Virus record (IMG/VR): IMGVR_UViG_3300029826_000005
Location: 1 to 36,755 of that record
Source: a virus
DNA: 36,755 nt
Reading direction: 5' to 3' (one strand)
Part shown: positions 30,956 to 36,755 of the stretch, piece after piece
How positions within the stretch are numbered: position 1 is the stretch's first letter
How the letters are laid out: each line of letters opens with the position of its first letter
The notes under the pieces: model-generated
What the model saw: only the letters and a program-made list of their open reading frames with translations
Databases searched by the model: none
What the model was told of the DNA's origin: nothing
Translations under genes and position numbers: made by a program

Positions 30956-31496
30956 ACTCTTCCTCCAACCATTTAACATATTGTTCAACACGTTGTTCTT
31001 TAGTCTTGAGAGGAATTATACCTAGATTTGCGAGGATGTCAATCTGTTCTTTCGCTTTTTTCTTGGAAAATTCAATTCTAGGCTTTTCAATGTATTTAGC
31101 TCTCTCAAAGGAACAGTTAAGCTTCTGAGATAATGTTACTATGGCATGGCAGTCTTTGCAAAGAATTCTGATACCCGAGAAATCCACTACAAGAAGACGT
31201 TCTATCCAAATAAGCCATTCTTGTATATTGGCAGTGCTCCCGACTTGCTCAATATGATCCACTTCAAACTTTCTAGATTGTTCTTGACAGATCTCACAAT
31301 CGCACACCCAAACTAAGCCTTCAGGGTTCTTCTTTGTTATTTTTCCTATAGGGGCTTTATAGCGATGTTGTCGTATATAGGCAAGCTTGACAGGGGATCT
31401 ACTCCAAATCCTCCTAGAAGCGCTACGAAGCCACTGCACAAAAGCAGCTTCATCTCTCCATAATTCAGGAACATCATTCCATGGGGTTCGAGTCAC
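30942..31496 (-). CDS. HNH-type nuclease-like protein
   Basis: The 184-residue protein has a zinc-binding HNH layout: CxCxxC (Cys65, Cys67, Cys70), EVDHIEQV with Asp80-His81 as the HNH centre, and LCKDCHAIV with Cys113, Cys116 and His117. Long helices follow. Unlike the intron-encoded one it has no NUMOD modules, so it may be a phage nuclease for DNA metabolism or packaging, or a relic endonuclease. Its GTG start (31496) overlaps the upstream stop, implying translational coupling. Catalytic activity is not established. Confidence 0.72.
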   Translation of the reverse strand: MTRTPWNDVPELWRDEAAFVQWLRSASRRIWSRSPVKLAYIRQHRYKAPIGKITKKNPEGLVWVCDCEICQEQSRKFEVDHIEQVGSTANIQEWLIWIERLLVVDFSGIRILCKDCHAIVTLSQKLNCSFERAKYIEKPRIEFSKKKAKEQIDILANLGIIPLKTKEQRVEQYVKWLEEEYDYS

Positions 31497-31789
31497 GGTT
31501 TACTGCCTACTTGTAAAACACCAAAATATTCCACTTGCATCCACTGGCTAGGGATTACCTCACCACTATTGTCTGATTTCTCATATAGTGTTTCAAACTC
31601 CTCACGCAGTTGTAATTGACCTTCATATTCTCCACTAATTATTTTGAGAAAATATGCGCCTTTATACCTGTAAATACCTCCATAAGGCACATCATCAAAA
31701 TCTCTAATCCAAGGCTCTCTTGGAAACCAAGAATTAGTGTTCCAATCTTCATATTCAACTTTCAAAAGTATCTCTGGTTTTTTACTCAT
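31493..31789 (-). CDS. Hypothetical protein, 98 residues
   Basis: This small protein contains VPYGGIYRYKGAYFLKIISG (about 34-53), a strand-turn-strand pattern that recurs in the gene at 34091 as VPPMGLFEYTGDVYLKISD, so the two are likely related. This P-x-G-x-(I/F)-x-Y-x-G-x-x-(Y/F)-(L/F)-K-I motif occurs in small phage proteins of unknown role. It starts at ATG 31789. Acidic with several Trp near the start (DWNTNSWFPREPW). Confidence 0.5.
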   Translation of the reverse strand: MSKKPEILLKVEYEDWNTNSWFPREPWIRDFDDVPYGGIYRYKGAYFLKIISGEYEGQLQLREEFETLYEKSDNSGEVIPSQWMQVEYFGVLQVGSKP

Positions 31790-32094
31790 TATCTATTAGT
31801 CTCCCCATTGTTATTCTTTAATATTTGGAATATATCTTCTTCAATAGCAGCTTCAAGTTTTTTAGCGCCTTCTTCAACTAATTCATTCCAATTATCAGGA
31901 AGAGTCATCCCACCACCTGACGCTCCTCCATATAATTTAGGCATTAACTGTTCATTTAATCTCTTGAGATCTTCAATCAAATCTACCTTAGAATAATTCT
32001 CCCCCACCCACACACTACTTCCATGTGGATTTTTAGAAAGTGCATTAATAATTTCTTCGAGAGAAGAATAAGAGTTATTATTTCTTGTTTTCAT
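31789..32094 (-). CDS. Hypothetical protein, 101 residues
   Basis: No family is recognised. The first half is helical (SSLEEIINALS, KVDLIEDLKRLNEQLMPK), the centre has a glycine-rich loop (YGGASGGGMTLPDN) and the end is helical again (WNELVEEGAKKLEAAIEEDIFQILKN). Overlaps both neighbours slightly (16 bases with the gene upstream, 1 with the gene downstream), typical of this operon. No TM or signal sequence. Confidence 0.5.
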   Translation of the reverse strand: MKTRNNNSYSSLEEIINALSKNPHGSSVWVGENYSKVDLIEDLKRLNEQLMPKLYGGASGGGMTLPDNWNELVEEGAKKLEAAIEEDIFQILKNNNGETNR

Positions 32095-32347
32095 TCGCTA
32101 TCTCTATAAGCCCGTCAATCATAGATATAACTGTACGGAGAGTATCAGTCTCGCCCTGTCTACAACCTTGATCAAAACAGTCATTAAAGTTTCCACCACT
32201 CCAACCCATAGGGTCAAACTCCACAGCTTCATCTTCAAAGAAATCTATACAGCTCTTAAGTTTCTCTTCTATGGCTCCCTTCAATACTTCTAAAAGCCCA
32301 GTTGAAATTTCTATATTTAGTTGTGCAATTACTTTTTCTGTCGTCAT
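32078..32347 (-). CDS. Hypothetical protein, 89 residues
   Basis: The start ATG 32347 (MTTEKVIAQLNIEI) is preferred; AAGAGG lies about eight bases upstream and a nearer GGAGG only two bases away. GTG 32356 is also possible. Residues include two helices (LEVLKGAIEEKLKSCIDFFED and TLRTVISMIDGLIEIANE) around a short acidic Gly-Asn loop (DPMGWSGGNFNDCFDQGC). No motif is recognised; the two Cys may be structural. Overlaps the next gene. Confidence 0.5.
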   Translation of the reverse strand: MTTEKVIAQLNIEISTGLLEVLKGAIEEKLKSCIDFFEDEAVEFDPMGWSGGNFNDCFDQGCRQGETDTLRTVISMIDGLIEIANENKK

Positions 32348-32790
32348 TACCTCCACCTCTTAAAATCTTCAATTAGTTTTTCTTTTTGTAAGTCTTTCTT
32401 TTTACGTTCTAGTTTAGCTTTGATTATGTGTAAACCATATACAATACTTCTTTTTTCAAAGGCTGTACAGAAATCATAAGAATCTACCCACGAACCGCCT
32501 CTATCTGTAACACTTAAACGAACATATTCCCAATCTGGATCTAAATTCCAAATAAAATTGAAATATCTTCCTGTCGTTTTCTCGCGCAAGTAGGTCTCAC
32601 ATTCTACTTTGACAAATTCCCATTCTCCGTCCCGAATAGCATTAAGCATCTCTTGTGCTGGGGAACCTATTCCTTCAGCTCTACCTTCAATTTTGAAATC
32701 TTTATACCCTAGCCAATACCAATCACTACGTTTTCTTTGTATTGTCTCATCTGTAAATACATCGTAATATAAATTTCTAATTTTACTCAT
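32347..32790 (-). CDS. Hypothetical protein, 147 residues
   Basis: No family is recognised. Strands and aromatic residues dominate the first half (YYDVFTDETIQRKRSDWYWLGYKDFKIEG), the middle has ETYLREKTTGRYFNFIWNLDPDWEYVRLSVTDR, and the end is a basic helix (HIIKAKLERKKKDLQKEKLIEDFKRW). The basic C terminus might bind nucleic acid. The gene overlaps the flap-endonuclease-like gene by eight bases at its start. Confidence 0.5.
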   Translation of the reverse strand: MSKIRNLYYDVFTDETIQRKRSDWYWLGYKDFKIEGRAEGIGSPAQEMLNAIRDGEWEFVKVECETYLREKTTGRYFNFIWNLDPDWEYVRLSVTDRGGSWVDSYDFCTAFEKRSIVYGLHIIKAKLERKKKDLQKEKLIEDFKRWR

Positions 32791-33760
32791 AAGTCACCTT
32801 AAATATATCAAGTTTAGATTGAAGACAATAAGCATCGTCTGGTGTGCGTTTAAGATATAACAATCTGCAATTTTCTTGTAAAATATCGAACCAATTGTCA
32901 GGATATTGAATACGATATAAATCAACAACACGTTGTAACATTTTTTGTGGAGTATCACAATCCTCTAGAAGCTTTACAGCACTCTTTTCTCCAACACCCT
33001 TACCTTTCCATATACCATATTGCTCTTTAACTTCCTTGGGTAAATCGACAATACCTTTAATGTTGTCAGAAGCATCTCCCATTATACATTGAGTGTAGAA
33101 TTTCCTTGCAGCACTTATTTTATCTACCCAGTAGATGACATTCTTATCGTAGTTATAATGCCAGCCGGGGCATTGATCGATATCTTTATCGACATGACCT
33201 AAAACAACATTGAAATGTTCTTTTCTTTCACCTACTCTTAAATATTCTTCATATAGGTATTGAGCTACAGTATCATCAGACTCTTCACCTACAGCAAGGA
33301 TCGCCTTATCTCCAAGCTTCTTGATGGCATGTTCTTTTACATCTGGCGTGAAAATTGGTTTTTCTTTCCTATTACCTTTATATTCGGCAATAGTAGCAAT
33401 TTCATTTCTGTGATTACCTTCTTTGTGAATTATGAAGAGAACATCATAAGCCCAAGTGGAAGCTGCTGTTCTTATCTTCTCTATCTCTCGATTCAGAGCG
33501 TGCATTCCGATGTATTCAGGATGATGCAATATCTCTTTATTCTCTGTACTATCTGCTGCTGGTTTTAATGGTTGAGGTTTCCATTCGAACTTATACTTCT
33601 TATGATATTCCGGATTGATCTTCTGTAGGAATGCTTTTTGAGATTGTACAGGATATTCATTCCCTGTGTCCTTATGTATAGCTACATAATTGGTCTGACA
33701 CATTGAGGCTGACCTTACGATAGGCGTATCAAAATCTACAATTAATAATTTTTTACTCAT
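32783..33760 (-). CDS. Flap-endonuclease-like 5'-3' exonuclease
   Basis: The protein of 325 residues starts at ATG 33760 (GGAGAA ten bases upstream; TTG 33778 overlaps that site). It carries the FEN/T5 D15 series of acidic residues: VDFD near the start (Asp9, Asp11), EESDD (159-163), DKDID (191-195) and GDASDN (228-233), then a helix-hairpin-helix GKGVGEKSAVKLL (253-265). These enzymes remove RNA primers or 5' flaps in replication or repair. The region around 60-90 (KFEWKPQPLKPAADST) is an unusual insert. Confidence 0.85.
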   Translation of the reverse strand: MSKKLLIVDFDTPIVRSASMCQTNYVAIHKDTGNEYPVQSQKAFLQKINPEYHKKYKFEWKPQPLKPAADSTENKEILHHPEYIGMHALNREIEKIRTAASTWAYDVLFIIHKEGNHRNEIATIAEYKGNRKEKPIFTPDVKEHAIKKLGDKAILAVGEESDDTVAQYLYEEYLRVGERKEHFNVVLGHVDKDIDQCPGWHYNYDKNVIYWVDKISAARKFYTQCIMGDASDNIKGIVDLPKEVKEQYGIWKGKGVGEKSAVKLLEDCDTPQKMLQRVVDLYRIQYPDNWFDILQENCRLLYLKRTPDDAYCLQSKLDIFKVTYE

Positions 33761-33785
33761 TATTATTATTTTCTCCAACGAATAA

Positions 33786-33804
33786 AGCCAGCATTAAGCT
33801 GGCT
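33786..33804 (-). terminator. Hairpin terminator overlapping a stop codon on the minus strand
   Basis: AGCCAGC (33786-33792) and GCTGGCT (33798-33804) make a perfect 7-bp stem with a 5-base loop. Read on the minus strand it ends in TTTATT. It covers the last three codons and stop of the gene at 33794, so it may limit readthrough into the nuclease gene. U-run is weak. Confidence 0.55.
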
Positions 33805-34087
33805 GCTTCTTCTTTTTAACTTTCTTTTTGAATTTCTTTTGTTTTTGTGTAGTAGGGGCATTCTCATGTGCGAGCTGACTATCCAGCGTGAAACGCTTCT
33901 TATTGACAGGATACCAACCTCCATTAATTAATGTAGGCTTGTAGGTTCTACTATTTCTGTCAGAAACATCTACAATAACTCTTCTACCATTGTCCATCGT
34001 TGCCCATTCAGTGTAGCCTACAATATGTTTCAATAGGATGTCATCTGTTGGCTTTTTTTCTTCTTGTATTTTCTTAGCTTCTGTCAT
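33794..34087 (-). CDS. Small basic protein, unknown
   Basis: The 97-residue protein is strongly basic at its end (KQKKFKKKVKKKKQPA) and begins with MTEAKKIQEEKKPTDDILLKHIVG. The centre contains DNGRRVIVDVSDRNSRTYKPTLINGGWYPVNKK, likely two strands. The C-terminal tail of eleven Lys may bind nucleic acid or the membrane. No family is recognised. AGGAGTAATAA precedes ATG 34087. Confidence 0.5.
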   Translation of the reverse strand: MTEAKKIQEEKKPTDDILLKHIVGYTEWATMDNGRRVIVDVSDRNSRTYKPTLINGGWYPVNKKRFTLDSQLAHENAPTTQKQKKFKKKVKKKKQPA

Positions 34088-34090
34088 TTA

Positions 34091-34321
34091 TTACTCCTGT
34101 TCGATTGTAACTTTAGCGATACCAAGAAATGTGACTAAAGTTTTTGCATTTAATTGGTCTGTAGCTTCCAGAGCATTACTCTGTAAATCAAGATCACAAT
34201 ACTCTCTACTATTGTCTGAAATCTTTAAATATACATCACCAGTATATTCAAATAATCCCATAGGTGGAACATTTTGATACTCTGTCTGTTTCTTGATACT
34301 CACTTTTAATTCAACACTCAT
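34091..34321 (-). CDS. Hypothetical protein, 76 residues
   Basis: The 76-residue beta-rich protein contains VPPMGLFEYTGDVYLKISD (about 18-36), which resembles the middle of the gene at 31493, then a central ALEATDQLNAKTLVTFLG. The two are probably paralogues of a small phage beta-protein family of unknown role. GAGGAGAAATAGT precedes ATG 34321, and a single base separates it from the endolysin gene. Confidence 0.5.
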   Translation of the reverse strand: MSVELKVSIKKQTEYQNVPPMGLFEYTGDVYLKISDNSREYCDLDLQSNALEATDQLNAKTLVTFLGIAKVTIEQE

Positions 34322-34322
34322 A

Positions 34323-34769
34323 CTATTTCTCCTCGTAAAAGCAATGACTACCTAATTTCATAGTAAATACTACTTTACTTTTATCCCAACTTCTAGGAAA
34401 TGGTATTTTGTGCTTTCCACTACAAGCATAGTATAGTGTGCTTTGTGCCACTTTAGGCACACGACAATAGCCATCTATAACACATTCTGTAACGCTCACA
34501 GCTAAATTAAATCTCTCTTCTTTAACTTCAAAAGATGTTCTTTCCAAAAAAGAGAATTGCCATACACCTTTCTTTTTCTGTTTAACTACTCCACAAGGTA
34601 GCGAAGGATATCTTTTACTTTCTACTCTATTCATTATAACTTGAGCTATAGCTACTTGTCCAGCAATACTCTCACCTCTTGCTTCAAAATAGACAGCTTT
34701 AGCTACACATTGGATATCAATAGCATAACAAAAGGATGGAAATAATAGAAAGAGTATAAGAAATTTCAT
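34323..34769 (-). CDS. Secreted SleB-type endolysin (Hydrolase_2)
   Basis: The 148-residue protein begins with a cleavable signal peptide, MKFLILFLLFPSFCYA (1-16), then the SleB/Hydrolase_2 fold: CVAKAVYFEARGESIAGQVAIAQVIMNR (residues 21-48) with Glu29 as catalytic acid, a central LPCGVVKQKKKGVWQFSF, and the closing FTMKLGSHCFYEEK. The lytic transglycosylase-like domain cleaves peptidoglycan. Export by Sec means it reaches the periplasm without the holin, so the timing of lysis may depend on secretion and membrane depolarisation. It is encoded far from the holin, in the early-type operon. Confidence 0.85.
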   Translation of the reverse strand: MKFLILFLLFPSFCYAIDIQCVAKAVYFEARGESIAGQVAIAQVIMNRVESKRYPSLPCGVVKQKKKGVWQFSFLERTSFEVKEERFNLAVSVTECVIDGYCRVPKVAQSTLYYACSGKHKIPFPRSWDKSKVVFTMKLGSHCFYEEK

Positions 34770-34778
34770 ATCTTTCCT

Positions 34779-35000
34779 TTAATTTATACAAACAGCATTA
34801 GGTGCGAAGTCATCTTCTTCTGGATCGCATTGAACTTCACGATAATATCCTTCGTCTACCTGCATCAATGTTGGGGTATAGGATACATCATGGTATCCAT
34901 TCCCTTCAGAGTCTTTAGCATAGATAGTATCTAATTCCAAAGCTTCCGGATGTTCTTTTACAAATTCATTTAAATTCTCAATGTATTCCTTAAGCTTCAT
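34779..35000 (-). CDS. Small acidic phage protein, unknown
   Basis: The 73-residue acidic protein (MKLKEYIENLNEFVKEHPEALELDTIYAKDSEGNG, then TPTLMQVDEGYYREVQCDPEEDDFAPNAVCIN) is typical of small conserved phage ORFs. A helix 1-20 is followed by short strands. The start ATG 35000 lies in an ATGA overlap with the HigA-type gene, so the two are translated together. It has none of the basic character of a HigB toxin. Confidence 0.6.
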   Translation of the reverse strand: MKLKEYIENLNEFVKEHPEALELDTIYAKDSEGNGYHDVSYTPTLMQVDEGYYREVQCDPEEDDFAPNAVCIN

Positions 35001-35284
35001 TTGCTAATCTCTCTGTAATTGTTGCTCGCTTCCCACAGATCGAGATTCACTTGCATCTGATACCAGGACTCTGGCGATGTCTCAGTAAATTTTGCCCACT
35101 TAAGCGCCATCTCAGGACTGAGTGAAGTGCGCTCATTCAAAACTTCAGATAGTGCTTTGCGTGATACATGCAGCTTTTCAGCCGCATCCGTCACAGAAAG
35201 ACCTAACGGCTCCAGCACATCTTCACGAAAAACTACGCCGGGGTGGGTAGGTTTACGTTCAATCATCACATACTCACTTTCCAT
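34997..35284 (-). CDS. HigA-type XRE antitoxin, no toxin partner seen
   Basis: The 95-residue protein matches the HigA/VapI addiction-module antitoxin: MIERKPTHPGVVFREDVLEPLGLSVTDAAEKLHVSRKALSEVLNERTSLSPEMALKWAKFTETSPESWYQMQ, with the K-P-x-H-P-G start, helix-turn-helix (about 30-58) and the SPE-x-W-x-x-x-Q signature. In bacteria it pairs with HigB. No HigB-like gene lies next to it; the partner spot holds a small acidic phage gene. Its GC content is above its neighbours (28 of 60 bases in 35101-35160), suggesting a bacterial origin. GGGAG precedes ATG 35284. It may neutralise a host HigB or repress a promoter. Confidence 0.85.
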   Translation of the reverse strand: MESEYVMIERKPTHPGVVFREDVLEPLGLSVTDAAEKLHVSRKALSEVLNERTSLSPEMALKWAKFTETSPESWYQMQVNLDLWEASNNYREISK

Positions 35285-35308
35285 AACTTTCTCCCATCTT
35301 TAAATCAT

Positions 35309-35374
35309 TTAACAATAAGGCAGCTCAATGAAATCATCCATTTTGAAATCTTCACTTTTAAAACCTATATTCAT
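35309..35374 (-). CDS. Micro-ORF of 21 residues
   Basis: ATG 35374 has AGGAG (35381-35385) six bases upstream and encodes MNIGFKSEDFKMDDFIELPY followed by Cys and TAA. It fills a 99-base gap between genes, and the acidic, aromatic composition is like a phage micropeptide. No family is known. Expression is unproven. Confidence 0.4.
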   Translation of the reverse strand: MNIGFKSEDFKMDDFIELPYC

Positions 35375-35383
35375 AATACTCTC

Positions 35384-35590
35384 CTAGCAATGGCTTTGAA
35401 AAATACCATGAACGCCCACAGACTCCAAACTCACTTCTACTATGGTCCAATACTCTTTTTGAGTAGAGGGATAAGCTTCAAGACACAAGCCTAATGCTTC
35501 TGACTCTGTGTTAGCCACAACAAAACCTGTGAATTCATCATAAGCACCATAACTGAAATATTGAGTATAGTCAACATCAAAAACTTTCAT
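35384..35590 (-). CDS. Hypothetical protein, 68 residues
   Basis: The 68-residue protein starts MKVFDVDYTQYFSYGAYDEFTGFVVANTESEALGLCLEAYP. The alternating strand then helix (VVANTESEALGLCLEAY) and a second strand WTIVEVSLESVGVHGI make a small alpha/beta fold, as found in small phage proteins. No family is assigned. GAGGAAATTAA precedes ATG 35590. It overlaps its upstream neighbour by 14 bases. Confidence 0.5.
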   Translation of the reverse strand: MKVFDVDYTQYFSYGAYDEFTGFVVANTESEALGLCLEAYPSTQKEYWTIVEVSLESVGVHGIFQSHC

Positions 35591-35774
35591 TTAATTTCCT
35601 CATTGTTGCTGACATAATATATTTAGGCTCTTGCCTTAGTTCCCTATCCACTTTCACAGCATACAGGACACTATCTAATACGTCAAGCTGATGGTCTGTT
35701 AATTCATCCAATTTTGAAAGCAAATTATTTAGATTCTCAGATAGAAAATCTTCTTCATTTAGTTTTATCGACAT
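35577..35774 (-). CDS. Hypothetical small helical protein, 65 residues
   Basis: The 65-residue protein is helical and acidic: EEDFLSENLNNLLSKLDELTDHQLDVLDSVLYAVKVD, then RELRQEPKYIMSATMRKLNESF. A heptad-like L-x-x-L-x-x-L spacing suggests a dimeric coil. No family recognised. GGAGAGCTGGC precedes ATG 35774, and the gene overlaps both neighbours. Confidence 0.5.
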   Translation of the reverse strand: MSIKLNEEDFLSENLNNLLSKLDELTDHQLDVLDSVLYAVKVDRELRQEPKYIMSATMRKLNESF

Positions 35775-36315
35775 GCCAGCTCTCCTTAATGTTTACAAGA
35801 TTCTCTTTAGGGAAATAAATAAGCCAATCAGGATTTCCCCACGGATATCTAAAACTATATTTTTTGTCATCCCAAGCATTATATTTTTTAACTAAATAAT
35901 GCTTGTAATAAGAAATTGCATCCTTGTGCTCCTTCGCTAATTCTGGATCTCCTACCATGTATGGAGGTTTAAAACCTCTCCGTACCATATTAAATGGATG
36001 TCTAGCTAGAGGTTCTATCAGATATGCCTTATCATGATCTCTATTGTAGTATTGTTTATATTGCAATAGTAGATAAACCCACAACTCATAGAGCCAATCA
36101 TAATGGTAAGTGGATTGTTCCGCCCAGAAGGTACAGGGATGTCCCTCATGTGTCGCTTTCATTAGCCCTTGGTCATCTGCCCAGACGTTCCCATCGAGCC
36201 TCCTGTGGGCTGTAGAAAGCATCTGAGCATATTCCCAGATCATCTTCACACAATACCTATTACAATGATTGAGAGCGCATTGTTTAGGATCGGGATGTGT
36301 ATAAAAAATATTCAT
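35755..36315 (-). CDS. Conserved phage protein with HC...KM..E.AQ motif, unknown function
   Basis: The 186-residue protein starts MNIFYTHPDPKQCALNHCNRYCVKMIWEYAQMLSTAHRRLDG. The pattern H-C-(N/D)-(R/K)-x-x-V-K-M-I-x-E-x-A-Q-(M/L)-L-S-T-A-H is a conserved start seen in phage proteins sometimes labelled as pyrimidine dimer glycosylase-like, a label I would not accept on sequence alone. The centre has HPCTFWAEQSTYHYDWLYELWVYLL and the end is aromatic with FRYPWGNPDWLIYFPKE. Many His, Trp and Tyr residues suggest a metal or nucleic acid site. GAGGATGGATATGA precedes ATG 36315. Confidence 0.6.
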   Translation of the reverse strand: MNIFYTHPDPKQCALNHCNRYCVKMIWEYAQMLSTAHRRLDGNVWADDQGLMKATHEGHPCTFWAEQSTYHYDWLYELWVYLLLQYKQYYNRDHDKAYLIEPLARHPFNMVRRGFKPPYMVGDPELAKEHKDAISYYKHYLVKKYNAWDDKKYSFRYPWGNPDWLIYFPKENLVNIKESWHVDKTK

Positions 36316-36680
36316 TCATATCCATCCTCATCTTTAAGGAAATCAGTATTGGTGCGCAATATCTTTACCTTATCTCCGATTTTAAACTCTTTTTGTTTAA
36401 CATCCTGTTTAACCTTCCCTTGTTTAATTTCTGCAAATTTAATCTTCTCTTGTTCAATCTCTGCAAAAGATCCTTCTCCGTGCCATCCATCATAGTTACG
36501 TGGATTATTATTTCCTTTCATCTCTTTTATGCGATAGCAATATTCATCCTTCAAATAATGATTAAATCCGACTTCAGTTATTGTCACTTCCTCACCGATT
36601 GCACCATCCGGAAATCCCTCACCACTCTCAACTACTTTTACTTTCTGACCTACTTTAAATTTAGATTGTTTATTAATCAT
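36312..36680 (-). CDS. Double SH3/MIB-like small protein
   Basis: The 122-residue protein has an SH3/MIB-like module at residues 7 to about 70 (FKVGQKVKVVESGEGFPDGAIGEEVTITEVG, then YDGWHGEGSFAEIE) and a coiled-coil-like charged linker EQEKIKFAEIKQGKVKQDVKQ. A second start of the same kind (FKIGDKVKILRTNTDF) follows at about 98 but is cut short by the stop. This suggests duplication and loss of a second domain. It is a paralogue of the genes at 29978 and 30474. Confidence 0.6.
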   Translation of the reverse strand: MINKQSKFKVGQKVKVVESGEGFPDGAIGEEVTITEVGFNHYLKDEYCYRIKEMKGNNNPRNYDGWHGEGSFAEIEQEKIKFAEIKQGKVKQDVKQKEFKIGDKVKILRTNTDFLKDEDGYE

Positions 36681-36755
36681 TTTTTATTACCTCTTGAAGT
36701 TGACTAAACAATGAATGACTTAAATCTACCACAACACAACCATTAGAGTCAACAG
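36673..36755 (-). CDS. C-terminal fragment of a gene entering the window
   Basis: On the minus strand the frame ending in TAA at 36673-36675 is open to the window edge. It encodes VDSNGCVVVDLSHSLFSQLQ and then EVIKND. Its stop overlaps the ATG of the following gene by several bases. No family can be named from 26 residues. Confidence 0.45.
   Translation of the reverse strand, partial: VDSNGCVVVDLSHSLFSQLQEVIKND

Noticed and set aside
34779-35284. Complete HigBA toxin-antitoxin pair
   Set aside because: The partner gene is short and acidic and shows no HigB features; no second small basic gene lies on either side.
35755-36315. Assignment as a pyrimidine dimer DNA glycosylase
   Set aside because: The label is used for similar phage proteins, but I see no resemblance to the T4 DenV sequence, so the function stays open.

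Overview
The window is part of the genome of a tailed dsDNA phage with a contractile tail (myovirus morphology). It is AT-rich and densely packed: most neighbouring genes overlap by 1-14 bases or lie within about 25 bases, and the longest stretch without a called gene is about 140 bases (6641-6780). No stretch over 300 bases is empty, and I saw no tRNA, CRISPR array, integrase or reverse transcriptase. The host is probably Gram-negative, judging from a lipobox lipoprotein, a secreted SleB-type endolysin and a proteobacterial-style HigA protein. I cannot name host or phage genus.

The plus strand (1-29061) is the late operon. It opens inside a group I intron that carries an HNH homing endonuclease and interrupts the large terminase gene just before the Walker A motif. 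A lambda-like head module follows: portal, S49 protease with a nested scaffold start, gpD-like decoration protein and gpE-like major capsid protein. Next comes a compositionally foreign, GC-richer cassette (about 6840-10870) encoding two large beta-rich proteins, then repeat and fibre-like proteins, neck proteins, and a DUF3383-type sheath separated from the tail tube by a GIY-YIG endonuclease gene. The tail assembly chaperone has an excellent -1 frameshift signal. The tape measure protein, a simple baseplate (Dit-like protein, plug, hub, spike, gp25-like wedge, J-like wedge, I-like protein), fibre/collar proteins, a small membrane protein and a holin complete this strand. The gp25-like wedge protein is fused to a long 18-residue repeat array and a lectin-like domain.

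The minus strand (36755 down to 29086) converges on the late operon at a hairpin terminator (29063-29083). It holds many small genes typical of phage early or middle regions: three proteins with SH3/MIB-like folds, a flap-endonuclease-like nuclease, an HNH protein, the SleB-type endolysin with signal peptide, an orphan HigA-type antitoxin, a lipoprotein, a signal-anchor protein and several unknowns. Most have clear Shine-Dalgarno sequences or are translationally coupled.

The points most worth attention are the foreign structural cassette between capsid and neck genes (with a coupled 27-codon ORF at its left edge and a duplicated domain at its right edge), the wedge-repeat-lectin fusion, the 18-residue repeat shared by two structural proteins, the frameshift signal, the nested scaffold, and the intron placed at the terminase ATP-binding loop.
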